10,258 nucleotides of DNA from ATZT02 sp964655115. GTDB taxonomy: Bacteria > Actinomycetota > Actinomycetes > S36-B12 > UBA5976. Both the position numbers and the translations under genes were made by a program. The stretch is taken from the NCBI GenBank assembly GCA_964655115.1, contig CAZZKM010000030.1, positions 1 to 10,258 of the forward strand. The letters run 5' to 3'. Below are positions 1-5,924 of this stretch, piece by piece. The notes beneath the pieces were generated by a model, which made no database searches, was not told the origin of the DNA, and was given only the letters and a program-made list of their open reading frames with translations. How positions within the stretch are numbered: position 1 is the stretch's first letter; each line of letters begins with the position of its first letter.

Positions 1-411
1 ACTCAAAGAATTCCACTTCCAAAAGATCCATTTGTTTTAACATCTTATGAAAGGTTAGTTGGCGGTATGGCTTTAACAATTGCCGGTTTTTTTAGAGGAG
101 AAAAAGTTAATTTAGAAGTTATTTCGCAAATGACTTTAACTTCTAAATGGGCTTGGGTTTATATGGTTTTAATTGGTTCAATAGTTGGTTATGGTGCATA
201 TATTTGGCTTTTAAGTAATGCTTCGTTATCACTTGCTTCAACTTATGCATATGTAAATCCAGTAGTGGCAGTACTTTTAGGATTTTTAATTTTAAGCGAA
301 CCATTAAAGTGGCCACTTTTTGTTGGAGGATTAATTATTTTAACCGGTGTGGCATTAATTGTTAATGGAGAAAGATTTACATCAAAGGATCTGTTGCAAA
401 AAGATCTTTAA
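1..411 (+). CDS. EamA/DMT-family transporter, C-terminal part (gene runs off the left edge)
   Basis: The reading frame is open from base 1 and ends at TAA 409-411, so the true start lies outside the window; the internal ATG at 67 is not a credible start because conserved sequence continues upstream of it (PLPKDPF, then YERLVGG). The fragment matches the second EamA repeat of drug/metabolite exporters: a GSIVGYGAYIWLL helix, then LASTYAYVNPVVAVLLGFLIL followed by SEPL, and a last helix ending in VNGER. Proteins of this family have about ten membrane helices and export amino acids or other small metabolites from the cytoplasm. The substrate cannot be read from this fragment. Its last 35 bases overlap the 3' end of lysA on the other strand, so the two genes converge. 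A link to lysine export because of the neighbour would be speculation. Confidence 0.9.
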   Translation, partial: TQRIPLPKDPFVLTSYERLVGGMALTIAGFFRGEKVNLEVISQMTLTSKWAWVYMVLIGSIVGYGAYIWLLSNASLSLASTYAYVNPVVAVLLGFLILSEPLKWPLFVGGLIILTGVALIVNGERFTSKDLLQKDL

Positions 412-1750
412 ATGTTTCTCTTCTAATTATTTCTTTAACTTCACCTTTATAAACTCCAATAACAGCTGGTCTTAAAACTAAGTTGTATTGAGATGACATA
501 GATCTGTTATATGCACCAGTTGCAGCAACTGCAATCAAATCTCCAGGAGCTAAATCATTTGGTAGATAACAATCTTTGACGACTATGTCACCACTTTCGC
601 AATGTTTACCAACGATTCGAGAAAGCATTGTTGGTTTATGAGAAAGTCTAGATACTAAAGCAGTTGTGTAATTTGCTCCATAAAGTGCAGTTCGAATATT
701 GTCACTCATGCCACCATCTACTGCAACGTAAGTTCTTTTTTCTCCATTTTCTAATTCAATTTCTTTTATAGTTCCAACTTTGTACAAAGTAATCATGGAT
801 GGTCCAACAATTGCTCTACCTGGTTCAAATGCTAATTGAGGCATTGTTAAACCATTGTTTGAAAAAATACTTGCAACTATTTCAATTAATTCTTTGGCCA
901 TCACTTCAATTTCTAAGGGTTTATCACTATTTATATAGGCGATTCCCATACCTCCACCAAGATTTAGCATTTGAATTTCTACATTGTGATCTTGATTAAT
1001 TCTTCCTGCTAATTGAGCAAGTCTTTGGGCTGCGATTTCAAAACCTTTGTTATCAAAAATTTGGGAACCAATATGAGAATGTAGTCCTATAAAATTTAAA
1101 TTTTCTTCTTTAATTACTCTTCTTACCGCCTCATCAGCATCACCTGCTGCTAAGGAAAAGCCAAACTTTTGATCTTCATGTGCTGTAGCTACAAATTCGT
1201 GAGTATGAGCTTCAATTCCTGCAGTAACTCTAACTAACACATTTGCAGTTTTATTTTTACTTTTTGCAATTTGAGCAAGTCTTGCTATTTCTAAATATGA
1301 ATCGACAACAAATAAGCCCACATTTTCATCAAGGGCAAATTCTAATTCACTAAATGATTTGTTATTACCGTGAAAAATAATGTCAGTTGAATTAAATCCT
1401 GCTTTCAAGGCAACTCTTAATTCACCTTCAGTTGCTACATCTACTCCTAAACCTTCTTTGAGAAGTAGTTTTAAAAATCCAACTGCTGAAAAAGCTTTTG
1501 ATGCATAATATATTTTGGTTGGTTTTGTTAGATTTTTATGCACTTGTTGAGAAAAACTTTTCACATATTTTTGGGCTCTTTTTATGGCATCTTCTTCATC
1601 TAGGATAAAAAGAGGTGTCTCAAACTTTTGCTCAAGCTCAATTACATCAAGGCCTGCTACTTCTAAAATTCCTTCTTTATTTCTTAAAGCATTGATAGGC
1701 CAAATAGGGATAGAGATTTCATTAATATCTAGTGCTTTTGAATCTGACAT
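377..1750 (-). CDS. lysA: Diaminopimelate decarboxylase
   Basis: This cytoplasmic PLP enzyme decarboxylates meso-diaminopimelate to L-lysine, the last step of lysine synthesis. The protein has 457 residues, normal for actinobacterial LysA. It is a fold-type III enzyme: an N-terminal TIM barrel (about 45-310) followed by a beta-barrel domain. Visible landmarks are YYASK with the PLP lysine at K85, HSHIGSQ (224-230), the phosphate-binding GGG (265-267), EPGR (309-312), the active-site CESGD with C384, and GAY with Y414. The ATG start is preceded by AGGA (1755-1758, complement) with a 4-base spacer. It is the last gene of an argS-DUF3048-lysA run on this strand, but a 96-base gap with a strong inverted repeat separates it from the DUF3048 gene. 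In many actinobacteria lysA directly follows argS and precedes hom; here a DUF3048 gene intervenes and a transporter lies downstream instead. Confidence 0.97.
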   Translation of the reverse strand: MSDSKALDINEISIPIWPINALRNKEGILEVAGLDVIELEQKFETPLFILDEEDAIKRAQKYVKSFSQQVHKNLTKPTKIYYASKAFSAVGFLKLLLKEGLGVDVATEGELRVALKAGFNSTDIIFHGNNKSFSELEFALDENVGLFVVDSYLEIARLAQIAKSKNKTANVLVRVTAGIEAHTHEFVATAHEDQKFGFSLAAGDADEAVRRVIKEENLNFIGLHSHIGSQIFDNKGFEIAAQRLAQLAGRINQDHNVEIQMLNLGGGMGIAYINSDKPLEIEVMAKELIEIVASIFSNNGLTMPQLAFEPGRAIVGPSMITLYKVGTIKEIELENGEKRTYVAVDGGMSDNIRTALYGANYTTALVSRLSHKPTMLSRIVGKHCESGDIVVKDCYLPNDLAPGDLIAVAATGAYNRSMSSQYNLVLRPAVIGVYKGEVKEIIRRETFKDLFATDPLM

Positions 1751-1770
1751 TTTTTCCTAAAAAATAGTTT

Positions 1771-1823
1771 GGGTGGGAAATCTCTTATGTTCAAGATTAA
1801 CCGAACACAAAGATTTCCCACCC
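1771..1823 (-). promoter_or_regulatory. 13-bp perfect inverted repeat in the DUF3048-lysA gap (hairpin, terminator/attenuator or operator)
   Basis: GGGTGGGAAATCT at 1771-1783 is exactly matched by its reverse complement at 1811-1823. Inside the 27-base loop a second pair, TGTTC (1788-1792) and GAACA (1803-1807), can stack to lengthen the stem. Read on the minus strand, the direction of the flanking genes, the hairpin is followed after a few bases by a run of six T. This fits an intrinsic terminator for the DUF3048 transcript. The T run lies only about 10 bases before the lysA start. TATTTT (1761-1766, complement) within it would also pass as a -10 element, in which case one arm of the repeat falls in the promoter spacer and could be an operator. 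The sequence alone does not decide between these readings. Confidence 0.6.
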
Positions 1824-1846
1824 ATAAAGGTTAGAAACTGCCGTTT

Positions 1847-2812
1847 TTATTTAAACGAATATTTTCCTTTTGAATCATTTGGCACAAGTAAAACCCAAAC
1901 TTGACCGATATCAAATGGAACAACTTCGCCATTTAAGGTAAATGTTGTACCGGCTCCGCCAGATGGTCTTGACCATTCTGCGTCGTAGCGTTGACCATCA
2001 CGCAAAATGAAAGCCTTGCCAGATCCAACAGTTTTAACTAATGGAGTCTTTCCACCAAATTTATCTCCATAGCCTGAAACGGTTTGAGTTACCAATTGCA
2101 CAACCACAGTTTTAGCAACAACTGCTTGTCCAGTTGCTCTATCTTTTTGTGGAGAGTTATCTAATGCAATTGCCCAACCATCACCATTCCATTTGCCACT
2201 AACACTTGATGCTGGCCATGATGCTTTGAAACTTGTTGTTGCTTTTCCACCAGCTGGTGCAGTTTCAGAAAAAACTAAACCAATATCTTTTGCCGCACCT
2301 AATTTTGATTTAGCAGCTTTAACTGTTGCTGAAAGGTTCAAAATTAAATTATGTGGAATACGTTTGGAGGAATCTCTTGAATATCTTGCTCCATTTAAAC
2401 TTGGACCAAATCTAACAAGAGGCTCTTTTGCAATTTTTGGAAGAAGTGCTTTATTTGCACCAGAGTAAGCAAAACCTGGTTTATCAAATTGCTTTAGAAT
2501 TTCTAAATCAGAAATACGTGCAGATCTAACTGGACCAACTTTTGTTGGAAAGTTGGAATTAAATAGTGCAGCAATTCTGGTTAAGCCACCTTCAACTTGT
2601 TCTACGTAAACTAAATCTGCTTTAGAAATATTTACGTGAGGTCTTGCAGGTCTTACGTTGTCAATTTTGACCATGACAACAGGATTTCCTGCTCCACCTG
2701 GTAAACCAGAAAGTGGACTTGCTCCTTCATTTGCCATAGATGCAGTTGCACCTAAAGAAACTGTTAGAGCAATTGAGATTGCACTTGCAAATAGGGTTTT
2801 AATTTTTGTCAT
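1847..2812 (-). CDS. Secreted DUF3048-domain protein (YerB family)
   Basis: This 321-residue exported protein has an unknown biochemical role. The N-terminus is a standard Sec signal peptide: lysines at 3 and 5, a hydrophobic core at about 7-24, and a likely cut after SMA at residue 27. There is no lipobox cysteine, so release or retention by other means is expected rather than a lipid anchor. The mature part begins with SPLSGLPGG and carries the DUF3048 signature: MVKIDNVRPARPH (47-59), ADLVYVEQVEGGLTRIAALF (65-84), PVRSARISD (94-102) and YSGAN (116-120). A C-terminal half (about 225-321) ends in a DUF3048_C-like stretch with GSGKAFILRDGQRYDAEW. It lies 53 bases downstream of argS on the same strand, with AGGG about 8 bases before the ATG as a possible ribosome site. 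Codon use is somewhat richer in G and C than in the neighbours. I recognise the family but can assign no reaction. Confidence 0.9.
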   Translation of the reverse strand: MTKIKTLFASAISIALTVSLGATASMANEGASPLSGLPGGAGNPVVMVKIDNVRPARPHVNISKADLVYVEQVEGGLTRIAALFNSNFPTKVGPVRSARISDLEILKQFDKPGFAYSGANKALLPKIAKEPLVRFGPSLNGARYSRDSSKRIPHNLILNLSATVKAAKSKLGAAKDIGLVFSETAPAGGKATTSFKASWPASSVSGKWNGDGWAIALDNSPQKDRATGQAVVAKTVVVQLVTQTVSGYGDKFGGKTPLVKTVGSGKAFILRDGQRYDAEWSRPSGGAGTTFTLNGEVVPFDIGQVWVLLVPNDSKGKYSFK

Positions 2813-2865
2813 AAATTAGACCCTAAACTACCCAGGCTAATTTGGGAACTAGGACTCTCTATTTT

Positions 2866-4524
2866 TTACATTCTTTGTGGGGAACTTACCCCTAGTAAAT
2901 CCAAGCCATTTGCTAAAACCTGCCTGGTTGCATCACACAACATCAAACGAGCAAAATTTTCATCAGTTGGTGATTCATCAACTTGAGGAAGCACTCGACA
3001 AGCGGCATAAAAAGAGTGATAAAAAGTTGCAAGCTCTTCAAGATATCTTGCAACTCTGTGAGGCTGGCGAAGTTGAGCGGCTGTAGTGACAATTCTTGGA
3101 AATTCACTTAATGCAGTTAATAAATCTGTTTCTTGAGATGTATTTAAAACTTCTGGTTTGAATTTATTGTCGAGCCAATTTAAATTTTTCTCTTTAGCTG
3201 TTTTTAATACTGAACTAATACGTGCATGTGCATATTGGACATAAAAAACTGGATTGTCATTTGTGTGTGAAGTTAATAAATCAATTTCTAAAGTAAGGGG
3301 TGTATCTACGGGGTATCTAATTAATGAATAACGTGCAGCATCTACACCCACTTCTTCAACTAAATCTTCTAAAGTGATCATGTTACCGGCACGTTTACTT
3401 AGTCTTACTTCCTGACCATTTTTATACATTTTTACTAATTGGCCAATTAAAACCTCAATGTTTTTATCAGGATCATCTCCTGCACAAGCTGCTACTGCCC
3501 TTAAACGATTTACATATCCATGATGATCTGCTCCGAGAAGATAAATATTTACGTCATATCCCCTATTTCTTTTATCCACGTAATAAGCAGTATCTGAAGC
3601 AAAATAGGTGTATTCGCCATCTGCTTTTATTAAAACTCGATCTTTATCGTCAAAAAAATCTGTAGTTCTAAGCCATAAAGCGCCATCTTTTTCAAAAACA
3701 TGTCCATGTTGTTTTAGTTTTTCTAAACCTTTTTCTACCGCATTTGATTCATGAAGAGATCTTTCTGAATACCACACATCAAAATGAGTCCTAAAATTAT
3801 CCAAAACATCTTGTTGCTGTTTAAGTTGTTTTCGATAACCTGCTTCTCTAAAAGAAACTATTTGCTCATGTTTACTTTGTTTCAAATATTCAGGATGTTC
3901 TTTGATGACTTCATTAGCTATTTCTTTAACATAGCTTCCGTGGTAACCATCTTCCGGAATTGGTAAATCATTGGCAGCTGAAAATAAAGATTCGCCAAAT
4001 TTATCTAATTGAATACCGCGATCATTAATATAAAATTCTCTAACAACTTTTGCACCACTTGCAGCTAATACTCGAGCTATTGCATCTCCTACTGCAGCCC
4101 AACGAGTGTGACCCAAATGAAGTGGTCCTGTGGGATTAGCACTTATAAATTCCACATTTATGGTTTGATTTTTTAAGGATTCAGTTTTACCAAATTCATC
4201 TGCTTTTTCAACAATTGTTCGAGCAAGTTCACCAAGGCTTGCAGTATCAAGTGTGAAATTTAAAAAACCAGGTCCTGCGATTTCTATTTTTTTAATACTT
4301 TTTTCTTTACTCAATTCCTCAATGAGTAATTGAGCAACTTCTCTGGGATTTTTACCTACTGGTTTACTTAACGCCAAAGCTATATTGCTGGCAAAATCTC
4401 CATGATCCTTACTTTTTGGTCTTTCAATCTTTATTTCAGGTATTTCAACTTTTTCAATTTTTTGAGCAGAGAGAAGTGACTTAACTGCACTATTTATTAA
4501 TTTACTCAGCTCTTCTGGAGTCAT
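2866..4524 (-). CDS. argS: Arginyl-tRNA synthetase
   Basis: This class I aminoacyl-tRNA synthetase charges tRNA-Arg with arginine using ATP; it acts in the cytoplasm and is essential. The 552 residues match the normal bacterial length. Domain order is clear. An N-terminal Arg-tRNA-synthetase additional domain (about 1-92) includes the HGDFASNIAL motif. The Rossmann catalytic core contains SANPTGPLHLGH, with the HIGH-type signature HLGH at 136-139, and GADHHGY (331-337). The KMSKS-equivalent loop is RLSKRAGN (374-381), where leucine replaces the usual methionine, a mild change. The DALR anticodon-binding domain ends in the family-typical LLGVSSPQRM. The ATG has no visible ribosome site but has TACGAT 6 bases upstream, which suggests a leaderless message. 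It is divergent from the small membrane-protein genes, and tRNA-Arg(CCG) lies about 640 bases away. Confidence 0.98.
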   Translation of the reverse strand: MTPEELSKLINSAVKSLLSAQKIEKVEIPEIKIERPKSKDHGDFASNIALALSKPVGKNPREVAQLLIEELSKEKSIKKIEIAGPGFLNFTLDTASLGELARTIVEKADEFGKTESLKNQTINVEFISANPTGPLHLGHTRWAAVGDAIARVLAASGAKVVREFYINDRGIQLDKFGESLFSAANDLPIPEDGYHGSYVKEIANEVIKEHPEYLKQSKHEQIVSFREAGYRKQLKQQQDVLDNFRTHFDVWYSERSLHESNAVEKGLEKLKQHGHVFEKDGALWLRTTDFFDDKDRVLIKADGEYTYFASDTAYYVDKRNRGYDVNIYLLGADHHGYVNRLRAVAACAGDDPDKNIEVLIGQLVKMYKNGQEVRLSKRAGNMITLEDLVEEVGVDAARYSLIRYPVDTPLTLEIDLLTSHTNDNPVFYVQYAHARISSVLKTAKEKNLNWLDNKFKPEVLNTSQETDLLTALSEFPRIVTTAAQLRQPHRVARYLEELATFYHSFYAACRVLPQVDESPTDENFARLMLCDATRQVLANGLDLLGVSSPQRM

Positions 4525-4530
4525 GTACTA

Positions 4531-4536
4531 ATCGTA
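4531..4536 (-). promoter_or_regulatory. Putative -10 element of argS (leaderless start)
   Basis: On the minus strand TACGAT fits the actinobacterial TANNNT pattern and ends 6 bases before the argS ATG. Transcription would then begin at or next to the start codon. No purine-rich ribosome site lies in front of argS, which agrees with this. The -35 region (around 4554-4559) is not recognisable. Confidence 0.5.
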
Positions 4537-4568
4537 GGCAGGTGCTAGAAGAAAAATAGTTTGCGCCA

Positions 4569-4574
4569 TACTCT
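4569..4574 (+). promoter_or_regulatory. Putative -10 element of the small membrane-protein operon (leaderless start)
   Basis: TACTCT fits TANNNT and ends 7 bases before the ATG at 4582, with no ribosome site between. It faces away from the argS -10 element, and the two would have back-to-back -35 regions in the 32 bases between them. This spacing is the main reason for choosing 4582 rather than the TTG at 4561 as the gene start. Confidence 0.5.
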
Positions 4575-4581
4575 TATTTAT

Positions 4582-4851
4582 ATGTGGAAAATCGCTTTTA
4601 AGAAAAAGTGGTTACTTTTTCATCTTGCAACCATTGTTGGAATACTTTTTTGTCTCAGACTTGGTGTTTGGCAATGGATCAGACGAGAACGAGTTGACCA
4701 ATTAACCGGTGAAACAGTGATCAATTTACAAAGCACTTTTTATGCTTTTCAGTGGATATTCTTTGCAGTTGCCCTCGCATGGTTTTGGTATAGATTTTTT
4801 AAAGATGAATATTTAGTTAGTATTGGACAATTAAAGAAAGGTTCCAAATAA
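4582..4851 (+). CDS. Small two-helix membrane protein resembling a SURF1 without its central domain
   Basis: I chose ATG 4582, giving 89 residues; an in-frame TTG at 4561 adds seven residues but overlaps the probable -10 element. The protein starts with a basic stretch (KKKW, 7-10), then helix 1 (about 11-31, ending LRLGVWQW), a short charged loop beginning RRERVDQ, and helix 2 (about 52-72). Helix 1, with W..LHL-like spacing and LGxWQWxRR, resembles the first membrane helix of SURF1 cytochrome oxidase assembly proteins. YAFQWIFFA (54-62) followed by an acidic residue resembles the last SURF1 helix. The roughly 150-200-residue extracytoplasmic domain that separates these helices in SURF1 is absent. 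This similarity is judged by eye. Short actinobacterial proteins of this type are often annotated as hypothetical. Its stop codon touches the start of the DUF3817 gene, so the two are probably co-translated. Function unknown. Confidence 0.75.
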   Translation: MWKIAFKKKWLLFHLATIVGILFCLRLGVWQWIRRERVDQLTGETVINLQSTFYAFQWIFFAVALAWFWYRFFKDEYLVSIGQLKKGSK

Positions 4852-5142
4852 ATGGAAAAAGCACTCAAAAGATATAGCTTTGTGGCTTATCTTGCTGGTG
4901 TGATTTTAATTTTGTTCACCATTGAAATAATTGTTAAATATACTTTGGGACCAGAAATTCCATGGTTTGCCCAATTACACGGAATTGTTTACATGGTTTA
5001 TTTAGTTGTAGGTTTTGATATTTCTAGAAAAGCTAATTTAACTTGGGGACAAACTTTACTTGTTTTATTAGCAGGCACAGTTCCAGTGATGAGTTTTATT
5101 GCTGAAAAAAGAATTCGACGGCGGGTATTAAACCTAAATTAA
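4852..5142 (+). CDS. DUF3817 family integral membrane protein
   Basis: This is a 96-residue membrane protein of an actinobacteria-rich family with no established function. The sequence shows three hydrophobic segments: about 9-27 (FVAYLAGVILILFTIEI), 40-55 around the conserved HG (H43-G44, in QLHGIVYMVYLVVG), and 67-85 (TLLVLLAGTVPVMSFIAE) with a proline that is typical of the family. The first segment is followed by the family-like KYTLG. It ends in a basic tail (KRIRRRV). The ATG directly follows the TAA of the preceding gene with no spacer, and an AGAAAGG stretch about 10 bases upstream could serve as the ribosome site. The arrangement implies one transcript with the SURF1-like protein and a joint role in the membrane, but which role is unknown. 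The last codons form the left arm of an inverted repeat in front of tRNA-Arg. Confidence 0.9.
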   Translation: MEKALKRYSFVAYLAGVILILFTIEIIVKYTLGPEIPWFAQLHGIVYMVYLVVGFDISRKANLTWGQTLLVLLAGTVPVMSFIAEKRIRRRVLNLN

Positions 5143-5152
5143 AATTTAGGTT
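5131..5152 (+). repeat. 10-bp perfect inverted repeat across the DUF3817 stop codon
   Basis: AACCTAAATT (5131-5140) and AATTTAGGTT (5143-5152) are exact reverse complements separated by two bases, so the left arm codes for the last residues of the DUF3817 protein. As RNA the stem would open to about 8 bp with a 6-base loop. No clean T run follows, so it is a weak candidate terminator for the membrane-protein operon. TAAAAT at 5140-5145 inside it could instead be a -10 element for the tRNA 17 bases further on, but I see no matching -35. Confidence 0.45.
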
Positions 5153-5161
5153 GTAAATTTT

Positions 5162-5233
5162 GCCCCCGTAGCTCAGTGGATAGAGCGTTGCCCTCCGAAG
5201 GCATGCGCGCGTGTTCGACTCACGCCGGGGGCG
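5162..5233 (+). tRNA. tRNA-Arg, anticodon CCG
   Basis: A full cloverleaf can be folded by hand. The acceptor arms GCCCCCG (5162-5168) and CGGGGGC (5226-5232) pair at all seven positions. The D stem is GCTC/GAGC around a loop containing GGATA. The anticodon arm is TTGCC/GGCAT with the loop CTCCGAA, which places CCG at 5195-5197 and reads CGG arginine codons. The T arm is GCGTG/CACGC with the loop TTCGACT. The discriminator is G5233 and CCA is not encoded. The first anticodon-stem pair (27-43) is a U-U mismatch and the variable loop has only four bases, both tolerable. The gene sits between the DUF3817 gene and the convergent phosphatase gene, about 640 bases from argS, whose enzyme charges it. 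Confidence 0.97.
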
Positions 5234-5235
5234 CT

Positions 5236-5859
5236 TTAAAAAATAATTGGTAATAGTTGATTTAAATGTTCTAAATGATGATCTGCCATCGCTAATTCAT
5301 GTTTTTGATGTGAAGTCAAAACTGCAGCAACTATGCAACCAGCAGCTTTTCCAGCAATTACTCCAGCAGGAGCATCTTCAACCACAACACAATTATTTGG
5401 ATTAACTCCTAATCTTTTTGCTCCCAGTAAAAAAGGATCTGGAAATGGTTTACCTTTTTCCACATCATTAAAAGTGACTGAATTTTCTGGAAAAGGAATT
5501 CCTGCAGCTTTAACGCGAGAAAGAGCTAAAGGAATAGTGCAAGAGGTAACTATTGTCCAAGCAATCTTTTGCTCATCTAGTTTCTTAAGTAACTCAAGAG
5601 CGCCATCAATAGCGGTTACTCCATTTGTGTCACTAGTTTCTAAATATTCAATTCTTTCTACCCACTTGATAATTTCTTTTTCGTCACGATCTGGAAGAAG
5701 TTGTCGCAAGGATTGTTCGGCAGGAATTCCATGTAAACCCACCATTTTTTCCAAAGGTATGGAAGCTTCATTAGCCAATTGAATCCAGGCACGTTCAACT
5801 GCTGGCTTGGAATTAACCAGAGTTCCATCTAAATCAAATAGCACTGCTTGTGGTTTCAC
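5236..5859 (-). CDS. HAD superfamily phosphatase, subfamily IA (sugar- or glycerol-phosphatase-like)
   Basis: A 207-residue cytoplasmic phosphohydrolase using an aspartyl-phosphate intermediate and Mg2+. All four HAD motifs are present: I, DLDGTL with nucleophile D9 and acid D11; II, VTS (S106); III, K137 in GKPFPDPF; IV, VVEDAPAG with E161 and D162. A helical cap domain lies between motifs I and II (about 16-85), as in subfamily IA. The VVEDAPAG and KAAGC signatures resemble DL-glycerol-3-phosphatase, 2-deoxyglucose-6-phosphatase and related sugar-phosphate phosphatases, but the substrate cannot be set from sequence. The start is GTG at 5857-5859, with TAGAAT 6 bases upstream and only A residues between, so a leaderless message is likely. 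The stop codon lies 2 bases beyond the end of tRNA-Arg, so read-through would make RNA antisense to the tRNA. Confidence 0.93.
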   Translation of the reverse strand: MKPQAVLFDLDGTLVNSKPAVERAWIQLANEASIPLEKMVGLHGIPAEQSLRQLLPDRDEKEIIKWVERIEYLETSDTNGVTAIDGALELLKKLDEQKIAWTIVTSCTIPLALSRVKAAGIPFPENSVTFNDVEKGKPFPDPFLLGAKRLGVNPNNCVVVEDAPAGVIAGKAAGCIVAAVLTSHQKHELAMADHHLEHLNQLLPIIF

Positions 5860-5865
5860 TTTTTT

Positions 5866-5871
5866 ATTCTA
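5866..5871 (-). promoter_or_regulatory. Putative -10 element of the HAD phosphatase (leaderless GTG start)
   Basis: On the minus strand TAGAAT (matching TATAAT at five of six positions) is followed by six A and then the GTG start. This spacing puts the transcription start at the initiation codon. No convincing -35 hexamer is seen 16-19 bases upstream. Confidence 0.55.
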
Positions 5872-5909
5872 GTGATTTATCTCTTAATGCACTTGTTGAA
5901 TTAATCAAA

Positions 5910-5915
5910 TATGCT
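5910..5915 (+). promoter_or_regulatory. Possible -10 element of the DedA-S51 operon
   Basis: TATGCT fits TANNNT and ends 9 bases before the ATG at 5925. It would give a leaderless or very short-leader transcript, since no ribosome site is visible. It is divergent from the phosphatase promoter in the 65-base gap. The -35 is not recognisable, so this is a weak call. Confidence 0.3.
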
Positions 5916-5924
5916 TGAAAACAT

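Noticed and set aside
1751..1846. Lysine riboswitch in front of lysA
   Set aside because: The gap is 96 bases, far shorter than the lysine riboswitch, and none of its conserved junction sequence is visible; a single long hairpin is all that is present.
4561..4581. TTG 4561 as the start of the SURF1-like gene
   Set aside because: The seven added residues span the probable -10 element, and ATG 4582 fits a leaderless start and the basic N-terminus expected before the first helix.
5333..5782. 149-codon open frame on the plus strand
   Set aside because: It is antisense to the HAD phosphatase gene, which has all four catalytic motifs. The translated product has no recognisable domain.
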